From: Wurfbainia villosa
Lineage: Eukaryota; Streptophyta; Magnoliopsida; Zingiberales; Zingiberaceae
Direction of reading: 5' to 3'
Assembly: GCA_025175895.1 (NCBI GenBank)
Contig: CM046000.1
Coordinates: forward strand, 97,200,753-97,264,752
Length of the DNA stretch: 64,000 bases
Made by a program: the position numbers and the translations under genes. The notes beneath the pieces are model-generated. The model did no database searches and was not told the origin of the DNA. It was given only the letters and a program-made list of their open reading frames with translations. This document shows positions 22,651 through 35,028 of this stretch, piece after piece. Position 1 is the stretch's first letter, and every line of letters begins with the position of its first letter.

Positions 22651-23706
22651 TGTAGGAACTTCGGTGAGCGCTAGAGGGGGGGGGGCTGAATGACACATTT
22701 TCGTTGCTTGATGGAATTCGATCGTCGCTTGATCGCTTGCATACTCATCTATAATTCTTGTTAACGTAGTGGAAATAATAATAACAATAATAAATAAAGA
22801 CAAACATGCAACACACAAACATAAACGATGTAACGTGGTTCGGAACCCTAGTTCCTATTCCTTGGGTCGAGCTTGAACGAGCTCTAGTGATGCAAACCAC
22901 CACTAATACACTCCTTCTCAGAACAATCCAGAGGTAGAGAAACTTCGTATAAGGATGACGACAGTAATACAAGATACAACAAGCAAGAACAAAGTAAATA
23001 CAACAAATAACGTAAAGAAAACTTTACAAATGGTTGCTTTGAATGCTTGCTTGTTGCTTGACTTGGACTAGCCTTGAAGGACTGAAAAGCACCAACTATC
23101 CCCTTCAAATCGACCAAAAAAATTGCTATGGAAATCCTCACCGTCGAGCTCCTTTTATGCCTCCGCACGACTTAGATTTCCACTTGGAAGTCGACTTCCA
23201 AAAGGCCCCAGTCGACTACCAACAGTGTCGTTGTTTCACAACGGACTTGATCCACGTTAGTATTCAAGCCAATGGATACACTGCCAGTCGACTACCATTT
23301 CCAGCAGTCGACTACTCAAGCTCGTAGCCGATTGGTCAGTCGGCTATCGAGTGTTCTGTCCTCGTGACCAACACCAGCAGCAGTCGACTGACCTCCATGG
23401 CAGTCGACTGCTCATGGCAGTCGACTTCCCAATGTTGGTAGTCGATTTCCAAGGCTATTTGCCGCAGTCAAATGCCAATCGACTCATGGCAGTCGACTGG
23501 TCATAATCCCAGTCGACTGCTCAGTGTCAACTCGATTGCCAAGTGTCAAACATTTGACCAGTCGACTGGTCCATAACCCCAGTCGACTTCTACACCTCAA
23601 CAATGAGGTTTACCCCAAGTATGATGTCCTCATACTTGCTAGATCACCCTTAGCCTAGACTAAGCCTTCTAGACCCCTTTAGCCATATATTTGAGGTATT
23701 TTACAT
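22651..23706 (-). mobile_element. Element F left LTR (3' LTR), partial
   Basis: It starts TGTAGGAACTTCGG followed by GCTAGAGGGGGG (the family 3' motif in reverse). It shares an ACGTGGTTCGGAACC block and a GAGGTTT...CATACTTGCTAGA block with the LTRs of E. It is rich in CAGTCGACT palindromes (about ten between 23190 and 23600). Homology to the other F LTR fades near 23665, and the CTTGGACTT array present there is absent here, so the inner part was lost. The right limit is approximate. Confidence 0.6.
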
Positions 23707-24292
23707 TCTTCTCCACTGATGGTATGAGCAGTCGACTGATCAGAGTTCCATTGAGCTGTGACAACCGTAGATTAGGCTTCGTCAGAAGTCATTGGATGAG
23801 GTCAGCTACAACATCAGTCGACTGCTAGTATATATGAAGCAGTCAACTGTCGACTGGCTCAATAGGAAAATTAGCCTCTTCTCTATAAAGGGAGGCCTTG
23901 GGGATCTTGAGAGAGTTAATGCTTTCATTCCAAACTTTGCTCTCAAGCTCATCAAGTCTTCTCCAAGCTTTCTAGTGTTTTTAATCTTTTCTTCTCTAAT
24001 CTTACTTCCATTATCTTGTAAGAAGAAGAGTTGTTTGTAAGAAGGCTTCTCCACCTTGGTGTGATCATCAAAAGGAGACTTTAGTGAAAACTTGCTAGGA
24101 TTGATCTACCTTACAGATTGTCGTGGAGTAGGAGTATCATCTCTGAAGCACATTATATACTTTTGTTAGTTTATTTTCCTTGTTTTCGCATTTAAGTTTA
24201 TTTTTTCTATTGCTTCCGCTAACAATTCTTGTAGAAAACAAAGAAATGCTATTCACACCCCCCTCCTTTGGTGCACCATCAATGGTCCAACA
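23707..24292 (+). mobile_element. Plus-oriented Sirevirus-like LTR fragment
   Basis: It runs in the opposite orientation to its surroundings: GTCGACTG palindromes (23730-23850), then CTCTATAAAGGGAGG (about 23880), then CTATTCACACCCCCCTC near 24250 and an end GGTCCAACA at 24292. The layout parallels the solo LTR 10805-21230. No TG start or exact TSD was found, and the left boundary is uncertain. ORFs at 23792-24054 are not convincing. Confidence 0.5.
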
Positions 24293-26245
24293 TTCTCCCC
24301 ATTTGGCATACATCAAAAAGCCTAGCAAGGTTTTTCAATGTCTCATCTCCTAATGTGATCCCTCATTCTCCCCTGTGGTCCAAAATCATCTTGGATCCTT
24401 CACTCTTCTTAGTGATACAACCCTTATCACTAAATGAGAGGCAATCCACAATGAAAGTTTATCTAACCCTCACTTCTCCTCCTTTGTAATAAAAATTTAT
24501 CCATCATACGAAGATGAATGACCTCCCCCTAAAGGCTTACTCCCCCTTGATCATTGTACCAACAATATTCTTGGAGAGTTCCTAAGCCTATAGGAAATCT
24601 AAACAATCGAAAATAAGGGTAAAAGTTTAAACTTAAACTTTAACCTCTCTTAAAATTTGATACTCCATCCTAAATAACTCTCCTAATCATTTTCAATGAT
24701 TATTTCACCCTTCCAATGCTTTCCAAAGCATATCCTAGGGTTAAGAGACGTTAGAATATCTAGGGGTGCTGATAACTAGCCAAAAAAATCTTGTTTAGCC
24801 AGTATCAGACATGACAATCGACTGAAATCAGAAATCAATCGACTGCCATCCCTAACAGTCGACTAATTTCTGCAAAATACAGAAAATAATTTTCAGAAAT
24901 AAGATTTGAAAATTCATAAGTAATTATACGTAATTTAAAAAATAATAAAAATTCATATGTATAATACTTATGTTAAATACAATGGATGAAAAATAATTTT
25001 ATAATAAAATATCTATTAATTTATAAGATTGGTACAAAGTTCAAAAGCATTGAAATCTTTCAATGTTTTGCCTACCTTTGTGTCAATATGATCAATGGTG
25101 ATTGCTATCAAAAGATAGACTTCACCAAGATTTTTAAAATATTTTTAAAATAATTTTAAAATCTTATATTGAATCATGGTCAATGAGCTCAATGCACATG
25201 ACTTGTACATTAGCTTTCCTCATAATTCCTTAATGTCATATTATAAGTTTGAGTTCATCTAGATGCACATCTATGCACCTTAAACTCAACTCATTTTCCT
25301 AACATCTCACATGTGTCTAGTATGTATGAAAACACACATATGTCTCCTTATGGTCTTTGTGAGATGTGAGTTTTATTTTTCCCTAAATCTAAGAGTTCAT
25401 GCATATATCTAGACATATCTGATTTGATTCCCTTATCTTGGGACTTCAAATCAATGTCATTGCCCTTAATTTCAAATTAGTTAACCTAAATGTATGAATA
25501 TGATCATGGAATAAATGATTGTATAAATTAAGTATATTTTCCCATGATTCATGATGTCATGACATAATATAAAATTTACCTAAATATAAGCATGACATTA
25601 AACAACCCTAATCATTATCATGCCATTTTATATGATCAAATGAAGCATGATGTCATGACATGACATATGACAAACAAAGCATAGCAAGTATATGAAATAC
25701 ATAGGTATAGAATATCTAAGTTTTAAACCAAATTGACTTTTTCTAAATTTATATCAATTTTCCATAATGTCAACTTTCCCTCAAGTGTGCCAAAAATCCA
25801 AAATCACACACTGTGACCTTCTAATTCTATTTGTGTCAATTTTGATCAATTTTTCAACCTTTATAATTTCTATTGGAACATCCTAAAATCTCTTAGGATA
25901 ATAATATTATCTCATTTCCAAGGTATCATATTATCTTAAAAATATCCTAAAGTGTCAACTCTACCATGATTAAATTAACTACCTATCCATTAAATATTGA
26001 CACACCCTAAACACATTTAGCATGAGGAAATCACGCTCTTAGGAACCCAATACCTATTAGAGCTCCTTGGGTTTATAAGGTACTCATTAGGGATAACTTC
26101 CCTTACTACATTCCTAATAACCCTCCTAGGCTTGGAAGCCTTAGCCATTCAGGTCTTCTCAAGATTAACTCTAGGGATAACTTCTCTTGGAACCTTGTTA
26201 GTGACTTTCCTAGGTTTCTTCAGAATCTTAACTACTAGACACTTA
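24293..26245 (-). other. Element F 3' internal region, non-coding
   Basis: It begins with a purine tract in reverse (TTCTCCCCATTTGG) and aligns along its length with 57925-59782 of element E (for example the TTAGTGATA...CACTAAATGAGAGGCAAT block). Long AT-rich 3' tracts after gag are shared by both elements. No pol domain can be found. Confidence 0.6.
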
Positions 26246-27391
26246 CTAGCTATGGTCAACCCTAGGGATGACTTCCCTTGTGAACTTGGTATTCCTAGAC
26301 TTAGTACTTGTTCCATAGTTAAATGAAACATTGTGATAGGTAGACTTATCTACCTTGGACTTAGGTTTGTGACCCAAATCTTTCCTATCCTTGGATAGTT
26401 GTTGCCTCCTAACATCTAAAATTTGCCCATTTGACTCTAGAATCATGTTTTCTATTTTCCTAAGGGTCTTTTCAATTTTATCAAGCTTAGACCTTAAATC
26501 TTGATTTTCCATTTCTAATTTTCCAATTTTTGAATCTCTATGATCTCTTGGGATATTCTTTTTCTTCCTAGACATATGTCTAGATTTCTTGGAGTTATTT
26601 CCTAGGTTGTTATTATCCTTAGGTGTAATTGACTTAGTATTATCTTTAGGCCTAGATTCATGAGATTTTGTACCTAAGCAAAAAAATTTTTACTCCTAGC
26701 ATGCTTTTTATCATTAAAAATTGCAAGTAAGTTATGGGCATGCTTTTCATTATGAAATAAAGAAAGTGCATTATTAAAAATTGCCTTAGGCCTTGCTTTT
26801 AGAGCTCCCCCTAGACTTAGGCTCTCCCATTTGCCCATCCGAGGGTGTCTCCCCCTAAGATATTGGCTTCGATAATGCCCTTTTTGTTGGCATTTGAAGC
26901 ACACCACGTGCTCCTTGCCTTCGTGTATGTGAGCTCCATCCTCCTTCACCTTCTCCTTGGTCATAGATGACACTTGAACTTTCTTCTTGATCAATCTAAG
27001 ACACTTGCTCTTGTAGTACCCTTGTTCTCTACATTCAAAGCATATTATATGATTTTTTATTTTTAATAGATATACTTGAGTTACCTTCTTGAATGGTAGG
27101 AGAATTTTAGATTTCTTCTTCATTTCTCCTAGATGTAAATGACTCCTATTCTTGTTTCGACATTGAGGGTGGTCTCTCCTCCCCCTCAATTCTAGAGGTC
27201 GAGACTTCTTCAACTTCTTCCGACATGGATGTTGAGCACCTCTCAACTTTCGAATCTTTACTCTCTTGAGAGGATGAGCATTCCTCCTTAGACTCCTCCT
27301 CTGCTTCTAGGACCGGTGAGGGTTCTTCATAGAACTTGACTAACTTGCTCCATCGATCTCTTACATTGTCGAATTCTCTTATGTTGTACAA
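26246..27391 (-). pseudogene. Element F gag, disabled
   Basis: Three minus-strand frames (27391-27146, 27246-26674, 26575-26246) together resemble the gag of element E: an acidic serine-rich stretch, two zinc knuckles, then a coiled-coil-like segment (MENQDLRSKLDKIEKTLRKIE) and a basic tail. Knuckle 1 reads CFECREQGYYKSKC with Tyr in place of His. Knuckle 2 reads CFKCQQKGHYRSQY with Tyr in place of the last Cys. Both changes fit one C-to-T or G-to-A step. The gag start lies beyond 27391 and is cut by the Gypsy LTR at 27546. Confidence 0.75.
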
Positions 27392-27545
27392 TAAATCCTT
27401 AGGTATTGAACTAGCTAAAATTATGGCTAAATTTTCATTTATTTTGGGTTTGCAAATTTGCTCCTCAGTCTACTTCTTCTTCTTGAGAAGTCTTCCTGTC
27501 TTGTCTACTGGGGCTTCAAATCCATCCATGATGATGAACCAATCC

Positions 27546-30500
27546 TGTCACGCCCCAAGAGTATACCGTGCCGAAAAGCAAACGGACGACATCTCCCCTG
27601 TATGTGGCAACATATCGGGTTAATACAAGGCCCGTAGGCCCACAACAACAATACAATATGAAGATATCAACATACCAAACATAGTGGAAACATACTACAG
27701 ATAAAACAAGATACAAAGACCCAACTGTGCACTCTGGAGTGACTTGACACAACAAGAATCATAATAGAAACCACAACCACGACCAAATACATACAATATG
27801 TCCGTATATCACAAATACGGAAAAAATACAGGCTAAAATCCAAAACAACAATACGGAATACATCAATCCACAAGAATACAACAAATCGTAAATAAACCTC
27901 CATCCGTTCGGTGTGAGATGGGATCAGTTGGCGGAGCTCCGAACGTCCAAGGAATCCTCTACCTGTTACCTGGGCGACAAGAAGCCCAGGGTCCCGGGGT
28001 GGTGAGTATAAACTCAGGGGTAATATGTAGAGAGTGCATGAACATATAGGGTAAAGAGATCTACAAGTATACATGTGAAGATCTACAGGTATACAACATG
28101 AGTCCAATAAACATACAGTCCTATCCAAATCTAATAACAAGTAACCACAGTATAGTCATACTCAATGTATATATTAAACTGATCAACTGAACATGAAGTA
28201 ATGTACCAACGTACCTGACAGTCTGCAACACCATAAGCTATATCATCTTGAACAGATTTACAATAACATAACCCATATAACATACCAAGTCAATCTCATA
28301 CCTGACCAATACTCAGACATATGAACAGTATATAATCACATGTAATAACATCCCGGTCCATACTACACTATGACATGACGCTAATCAAGTGCATACATCA
28401 GTCTGGACCAACACATATATCATGCTCAACACATAGCAGTATATAAAATGCAAATGACATGTATCATGATGAACAACCATATGCAGTAATCATAGTTCAA
28501 TTAAATGCAGCATCTCACAGGCATATGTAAAACATATATCAAATACATGCATACATATATATCAGCAATGCATATGCATGGTCATGTCTGCGCACCCAAC
28601 TCGCTACCACGACCCCAGTGTAGCCTAGGTGGCACGACATAACAACTATCCCGACTCCAGCCGCCACCACTCTCGAGTGACCGAGTTGGGTAGTATGAAA
28701 CAGTAGTTAGCCACCATAGAGCTATATGCTACTCACACGGGGGTCCCTGCTGCTAGCCGCTCTGTCCCTACCCATGAGTAGATGAGCACCGCACCCAGGA
28801 CAACTGCACATCACACGACCACCGTCTATAGTGGGTGAGTGTGCTAACTACCACTCCGCACAGTGGCCAAGTGCGCATCTCCAACTACCACCATCCATAG
28901 TGGCCGAGAATGACACACACAACAATGCTCTGCCCTCAACCCTGCTACCACTACCCTGAGTGGCCGGGGAGGCAGGATGACTGACGACCCGTCTCAACCA
29001 CAAGGGAGACCTAGTCAACGACATGCATGCAATGTAATGATGCATAGCTCCATACATGTATCCTCACCACACTTCCTATCCCACGGGGAGTCCTAGTCAA
29101 CCAAAAGTCAACTCTACAAGGACTACAATCCATAAGACTCTCTCTACCGCACAAAGAGTCATACACCTCTGACAATCAACCACGCTAAGACCTCTAGTCA
29201 GTAGCGAGATACTATCGACCATCTATATAACCATACACAGGCACACAATCCATAATGGATATACCATCACGCTAGGACCTCTAGTCCATGGTCACATACT
29301 GACAACCACATACTTATCTATACACAGACAACTAGATCCACCATAGATGCACCACTAATACGGGTATGATATAACAATCGACTCCATAATCCAATCCATC
29401 ACCTAACCCTAGTGATGTAACACAATAACCCAATCTGAGGTCACAAAGATAACCCTAACCACCTGTACTTACTGAACATCCATCAGCTAATACATAATAG
29501 GGTTTATAGTTCCTATCCGTGCTAGATAATCAATGAAGTAATAGAGTATATATCTCAAAGGTCAAGGCAGTACAATCATATGATTAAATAAGAGTGGATC
29601 TAAGATCAAAGTAATAGCATAAGTCTAAATTCATGCACTAGAATTTGATCAAAACTACCGGACCAGGTAGATATTACTCACCTGATACGAAGCTCGAATA
29701 ATCCTCACGATCGTGGACCTGCTTTGTATCCCAAACCTGCACAATAATAACAAATTATGGTAAGTACAAGTCTCTAATAATTATACGAACAAAATACTAA
29801 TTCGTTCTATATTCGCATCCTTCCCTCGTCTACGAGTAAGAACCCTAATTATCCCAAATCTGAAACACCATGGACAGTAAAAGAAAACAATCGAAACTAC
29901 CCCACAACCGATTCTTGCCTCAAGCACAGTCAAGGAAACCCAATTACAACTCCGATCCACAGTTTATCCCCAACTCACAGTAGCAGATCTATAACCATCA
30001 CAACTCTCTAATCATCTCCCTAACAGAGCATAACCAATATGATCCAAACCCTAAAATCTCCAAATCAAAGCATATCCTAATGGACTAACCTCCAACCACC
30101 CTTCGACATCTTACCATCAGATTAAACCATAGCAGTTACCAACTGCAGCTTCTCTTCCACACACACACACACAGACGGCACAATCAACTGGCAATAACAG
30201 AACCTAAATCAACTCCGGATCAAATCTTACCACTCCAATCACAACCTAGATTCCAATCGAAATCCATCACAAGCAACTCAAATTCCCGATTGAAAACACA
30301 TCACAAATGACACCATAAGAATATGCACAACTTACCAATCTCAGATCTCCTTTGGCAGCCCACTCCTGCTCAACCTCTGCTCACCAAAGGAACTCCAGAT
30401 CAAACACATCGACAAACCATTCGCAATAACAGAACACCAACCACACCCGTATCAATGGATACCACAACTTCCAGTCGAAAAATCCATCACAGACGAAAAG

Positions 30501-31236
30501 AATAGGTTAGATTAATTCTTACCAGCTCTAATCTCCACCGGCAACCAACCTTCCGCAATCTCAGCCGCTCTCCACGCACAGCTTAGCTCCCAACGAGATC
30601 TGAGCTCCGATCACTGCCCAAACACTGATCTGAGCTAAAATCGAAAACCGCAGCTAGCAACAAATCTTAAACTCGGAAGGGAAGACAAAAATCGGTCCTT
30701 ACCTTCGATGACAGCTCGCTGCCGTGACAACGACACCGCCTGTCCGCTAGGAGTGTCACCGTGATTTTTTTCCCAGGCGAGAACCCCTTGATCCCTGGCT
30801 GGAGATCAGCCCAGTGGTGGCGCCATCAAGCTGATCGCACCGGACGCCGACGAGTGGAGATCGACGATGCAATCGCGCGGAGTGAAAGGGAACCGATGCG
30901 GAGTGGAAGAAATCGACAAAATCGCGAATGAAATGGGGCGATCTGTTCGTTCGGCAACTTTTAAATGTCGTTCGACCAATCCGGTTAACCCAACCCAATC
31001 CAATCCCAATCTGATTAGGTTTAGCTCAGTCGGTTCAGCCACTTAACCCAAGTCAAATCCAATCTGATTTGGCCTAATCCGGTTCAATCCCAAGCCCAAT
31101 TCTAATCCAATCTGATTTGGCCTAATTATTCCACTTATTGAGCCCAATTTAATCCACTAATTAACCCCACTTAATCTACTAATTAAACTCAATTAATTAA
31201 AGGGTTAATCAAAGATTTTTTTTTTCGTATACTACA
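27546..31236 (-). mobile_element. Gypsy solo LTR, copy 2 (3.69 kb)
   Basis: It starts TGTCACGCCCCAAGAG and ends TACTACA, with perfect TSD AATCC at 27541-27545 and 31237-31241. It aligns with copy 1 (4936-8313) and copy 3 (from 55104). Gag/leader sequence of element F resumes right after it. No internal coding region, so solo. Orientation is inferred from GGGGCGTGACA at the minus-strand 3' end. Confidence 0.8.
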
Positions 31237-31241
31237 AATCC

Positions 31242-31417
31242 TCTATGTCCATCATCAAGAAGGTCTCCATCCTCGCCCTCCATACCAGAAAATCTTCTCG
31301 GTATAATGATTGAGGCATCTAGGTGTCATAATCGAATCAGTCGGTAGGCTCCATTCCCTCTAGCTTTGTGCTCCCTTGGTTGTTAATCCTTGAAGAGCGA
31401 CCCACTCCGATACAAAT
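31242..31417 (-). other. Element F leader with eroded primer site
   Basis: It aligns with 61300-61526 of element E. The expected reverse primer site (GGCTCTGATACCA) is eroded at about 31402-31415 (ACTCCGATACAA). Confidence 0.5.
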
Positions 31418-33013
31418 TGTAGGGTCGTGACATGCGCTAGAGGGGAGTGAATAGCGATTTCTCGATTCGTTTGATTATGTTCGTGATTATCTCTACAAAA
31501 CATTAGCAGTGGAATACAAAACAATAGAAATACAAATACAAAATAAGACAATACACGCAATACACAAGATTTTATGTGGTTCGGAACCTACGATTCCTAC
31601 TCCACGCCCGAGATTTAGTGTCTACACCACTAAACCTCTTCTCCTTATCGAAAATACTCTGGAGGTGGAAAAATCTCATACAATGATCTTACAACAATAA
31701 TAATACAACCAAATACAAATGTACAAAAGAAAATACAAGAAATAAGTGAAAATACTTTACAAATGAGGACTTTTGAATGCTTGATCTTTTGGTTGCTTAG
31801 AGCATCTTTGAAGGTCTAGAAAGCAATAACATTTCCCCTCTAAAAGCTTCAAGAATCGGCTACTGAAATCTTCCATCTCGAGCTCCATTTAAAGCCTCCA
31901 CAAGACCTAGATTTTCTCCTGGCAGTCGACTGCCCATAGTATCGTTGTCTCACAATGAAATAATCCATGTTGGATTTTGCCCAATGTATACCTGAGCAGT
32001 CGACTGTCAAAGTCTCAGTCGACTGTTCAATCGACTACCAAAGCTTCTATGATTATGTCCACTATCACCAGTCGACTGCCCATCATTGGCAGTCGACTGC
32101 TATGCCACCAGTCGACTGCCAAAGTACTTAGTCGACTACACGACCAGTCAACTAGTCATAACTCAGTCGACTGCTCCGAGTTGACTAGGCTCTCCGAGTG
32201 TTAAACACTCGACCAGTCGACTGACCAATACCACCAGTCGACTAACAATCCTAAAAAGTGAGGTTTAATCTAAATATGATCCCCTCATACTTGATCGATC
32301 ACCCTTAGCCTAGACCTAAAGTCTTCTAGCCACCTCCATCAACCTCACACCCTCAGGATTCATCTAAGTCTTCCATGACTTATTCATCCTTCGCACTAGT
32401 CTTCAGGTGTTTCTATCGGCTATGTCATGCTCTTGGGTTTTACGCCGCTAAGACTACACACTTAGACTTACACATACGCCACTAAGATTACACACTTGGA
32501 CTTACACGATCAAGACTACACCTTCAGTCTTTTTCATTGCCAAATATCTATATTTGGACTTTCACCACCAAGACTATACACTTGGACTTACGTGGCCAAG
32601 ACTATATCCTTGGACTTTCCATTTGCCAAGTATCCAAACTTGGACTTTTCCATGTCAAAACTATTCTTGGACTTTCCATTGCCAAGTCTTCAAACTTAGA
32701 CTTCTTTATTACCAAATATTCATACTTGGACTTTCCATGCAAAGTATCCAAACTTGGACTTCCCCTCGAGTCTCACTCGAGTCTGGTCAACCTTAACTTG
32801 ATGTTTGATTGCTCCAATAATTTCCCTCAAATAATCTCCCTCATATGACTTTGGATGTCTCAATCATTCATTTATCATATGGTCAAACCCATATTGTCAA
32901 ACAATGGTCAAATTCATTGTCAATCAATGGTCAAATTTATTGTCAAACATCAAAACTCTAATCGAGTTCCACTCGAGTATGATCAATCGTGATCTAGATC
33001 GATTGCATCAATA
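31418..33013 (-). mobile_element. Element F right LTR (5' LTR, about 1.6 kb)
   Basis: It starts TGTAGGGTC with GCTAGAGGGGAGTGAATAGC and ends CATCAATA, where related LTRs have CACCAACA (two transitions). It contains the TGTGGTTCGGAACC block, about ten GTCGACT palindromes (31920-32240) and a CTTGGACTT tandem array (32455-32765). It is clearly diverged from the left LTR of F, and the flanking pentamers (TATGC left, ATTCC right) do not match, so F is very old or a recombinant. Confidence 0.65.
32455..32765 (-). repeat. CTTGGACTT tandem array in element F right LTR
   Basis: Repeats of roughly 25-35 bp with the core CCAAG(A/T)...CTTGGACTT. Three overlapping plus-strand frames (32496-32848) are array read-through, not genes. 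Confidence 0.7.
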
Positions 33014-34917
33014 ATTCCGTGCATCAAATAATAAAGTAGAATACGAGATTTTATTGATAGGATTGTTGGCTGCACAGAACGTGATAGTGGCTTGATTTAT
33101 AATGCATTTAAAATCACAACTTGTGGTCCAACAAGTGAAGGACACTTTTGAGATCAAAGATGAGAAATTACAAAAAAAAAAAATATTATGTAGTAGAGCA
33201 AATCAAGGACCACTGCATGGAAATGTGACTGAAGCATGTCCCTTGGATCGAGAATTTTTGGGCAGATAAATTGCCTTGGTTAGCGAGTTTGTTAGGGGAA
33301 TGGATCACTTAGGAAATAGTCCAAAGTTGTCTTAGTTGGAAGTCAATCCCCCACTGGAAGTGCATGACTGAAGGCAAGAGTTCCTACCAAGTAGAGTTGC
33401 TATCTTAGTTGGAAGTCAATCCCTCCTCCACTTGAAGTGAATGATTGAGGCAAGAGTTCCTACCAAATAGAGTTGTTATCTTACATGATAGAACTCTATG
33501 GACAATCGATCCATGATTTTTGTGATAAGTTATTTTTATTGTCAATCATCACTTATTTGGAATCGATTTGAATCTGAACTACGGATGCTCGGATTCCATT
33601 TGAGTGCCTAAATATTTAGGTGATTGGATCTTATTAGGATGTCCGAATTACTTCAGCCCAATTAATTTGATCCAAGCTAAGTTCTTATATTACAGAGTTA
33701 GTGCACAAATATTTATAATATTAAAGCAAATCAATTGCTTTCCCAGAGATGAATCCAAGATTTTATATTAGAGGGACCGCATACTAAAATATAATAACAT
33801 TAATTAAATAAATAAATAAATATTTTTTTTTAGTAATAATCACTTAACATTTAAAGGGTGATGACCCCCTCTAAAACCCTCTAGATCCGAGCCTGCTTCC
33901 CCCTTAACTTATATTAGAGTTGCACTTAACTCAAAAGATTATCCTTGTAGAGTTAATGACACTTCCTCTCCTCATTATCTCCTGAAATAGAAGATCATTC
34001 TTTTGAATTTATGTCATTTAGCACCTCCAAAATTTATCTTGTTCTCTCTTAGATACATCTAGACCTTGTTGTCCGGTCCCATTTAGTCTTCCTTGGTCAC
34101 TTGACCTTTTATGTGATCCCACCACCAGGTCTTTCTTGACCATCTTAATAGAATTCATATCTCCTAAATACTTTTGGACTTCGCCTATATTTGATAACAA
34201 AGAAAAATTCCTACATTAAGATTTAGTAGATTGCATTCTTGAGCTAAAAGGGAAATGCGCAATCCATTTATTATTGCACACTAAGAATCCCAAACAGATA
34301 CTTAACCTGAGTTTGAGCAATAATGGTATTAAAAAAAAAATCGAGTATTCGACAGACTGTCATCCCTGCACAGAATTGTATTCCCTGCATTAGTCAGCTT
34401 GAATTGGATTGGATCATGTAGTCTAAATCATTTGAGGTTGATGGATTCCTGGGGCAGAGATGTGCAGTTCAACCACATGATCTCCTGTGCTCTGAGCAGT
34501 CGATACGAAGCGATCCTCTTCTCCAAAGACAGGCAATGAGGAAGAGAATCTGTTCATCAATCTCCTTTAATCTTGAGAGTTTAATTTTCCTACCTTATCT
34601 ACAAGCTTCTGACTTGTAGTTTTTCTTTTTCTTTTATTTGTTTTTTATATATATCTTAATAAAAAGATGATTGGCCATGTGTTGAAGCTTCTCCAACTCT
34701 CTCAAATCTTATCAAAATGACAAGGCATTTGGAATCAAAAAGTCAATCGATATATTCACTGGATATAGCCACTATGCAAAAAGTGAACTCGCTATTATCC
34801 AAATCAAAATGCGTCCCTCTCAATGCAATCATACAAAAAAAAAAAAGATGAAAAATATCCAAACAATTTCTTGCTCCTGTAACTTAAGCACTCAGTTTTT
34901 GTTCTTTCTTTTTCCTC
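33014..34917. other. Low-copy-looking intergenic DNA upstream of the glutaredoxin gene
   Basis: No LTR, primer site or protein domain is recognised. It holds an 83-bp duplication (33331-33483) and A-rich tracts at 33170 and 34331. The 3' half should include the glutaredoxin promoter. The minus-strand frame 34018-34200 has no recognisable product. Confidence 0.5.
33331..33483. repeat. Imperfect tandem duplication, 83-bp unit
   Basis: Two units both starting CTTAGTTGGAAGTCAATCCC and containing GGCAAGAGTTCCTACCAA; the second unit is shorter and differs by several substitutions. Confidence 0.75.
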
Positions 34918-34927
34918 TCTATATAAA
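34918..34927 (+). promoter_or_regulatory. TATA box of the glutaredoxin gene
   Basis: TCTATATAAAC lies about 105 bp before the ATG at 35029, preceded by a CT-rich stretch (34890-34920), a usual plant core-promoter arrangement. Transcription would begin near 34950. Confidence 0.6.
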
Positions 34928-35028
34928 CAAAGCTGCGCACGAGAAGGCAGCCAAGCACAGGCAGATTAATTAACCTGAATCTTCAGCAGCACTCGATTGG
35001 TCCTAAGGTCCCAGTGAGGGCAGTAACA

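Noticed and set aside
31421..31432. GGGTCGTGACA as the right end of Gypsy solo LTR copy 2
   Set aside because: It looks like a partner for TGTCACG at 27546, but alignment with element E shows it is inside the start of the element F LTR. The TSD AATCC places the true end at 31236.
35014..35028. GTG-initiated five-residue extension of the glutaredoxin
   Set aside because: Plant nuclear genes start at ATG; ATG 35029 gives the usual family N-terminus and length.
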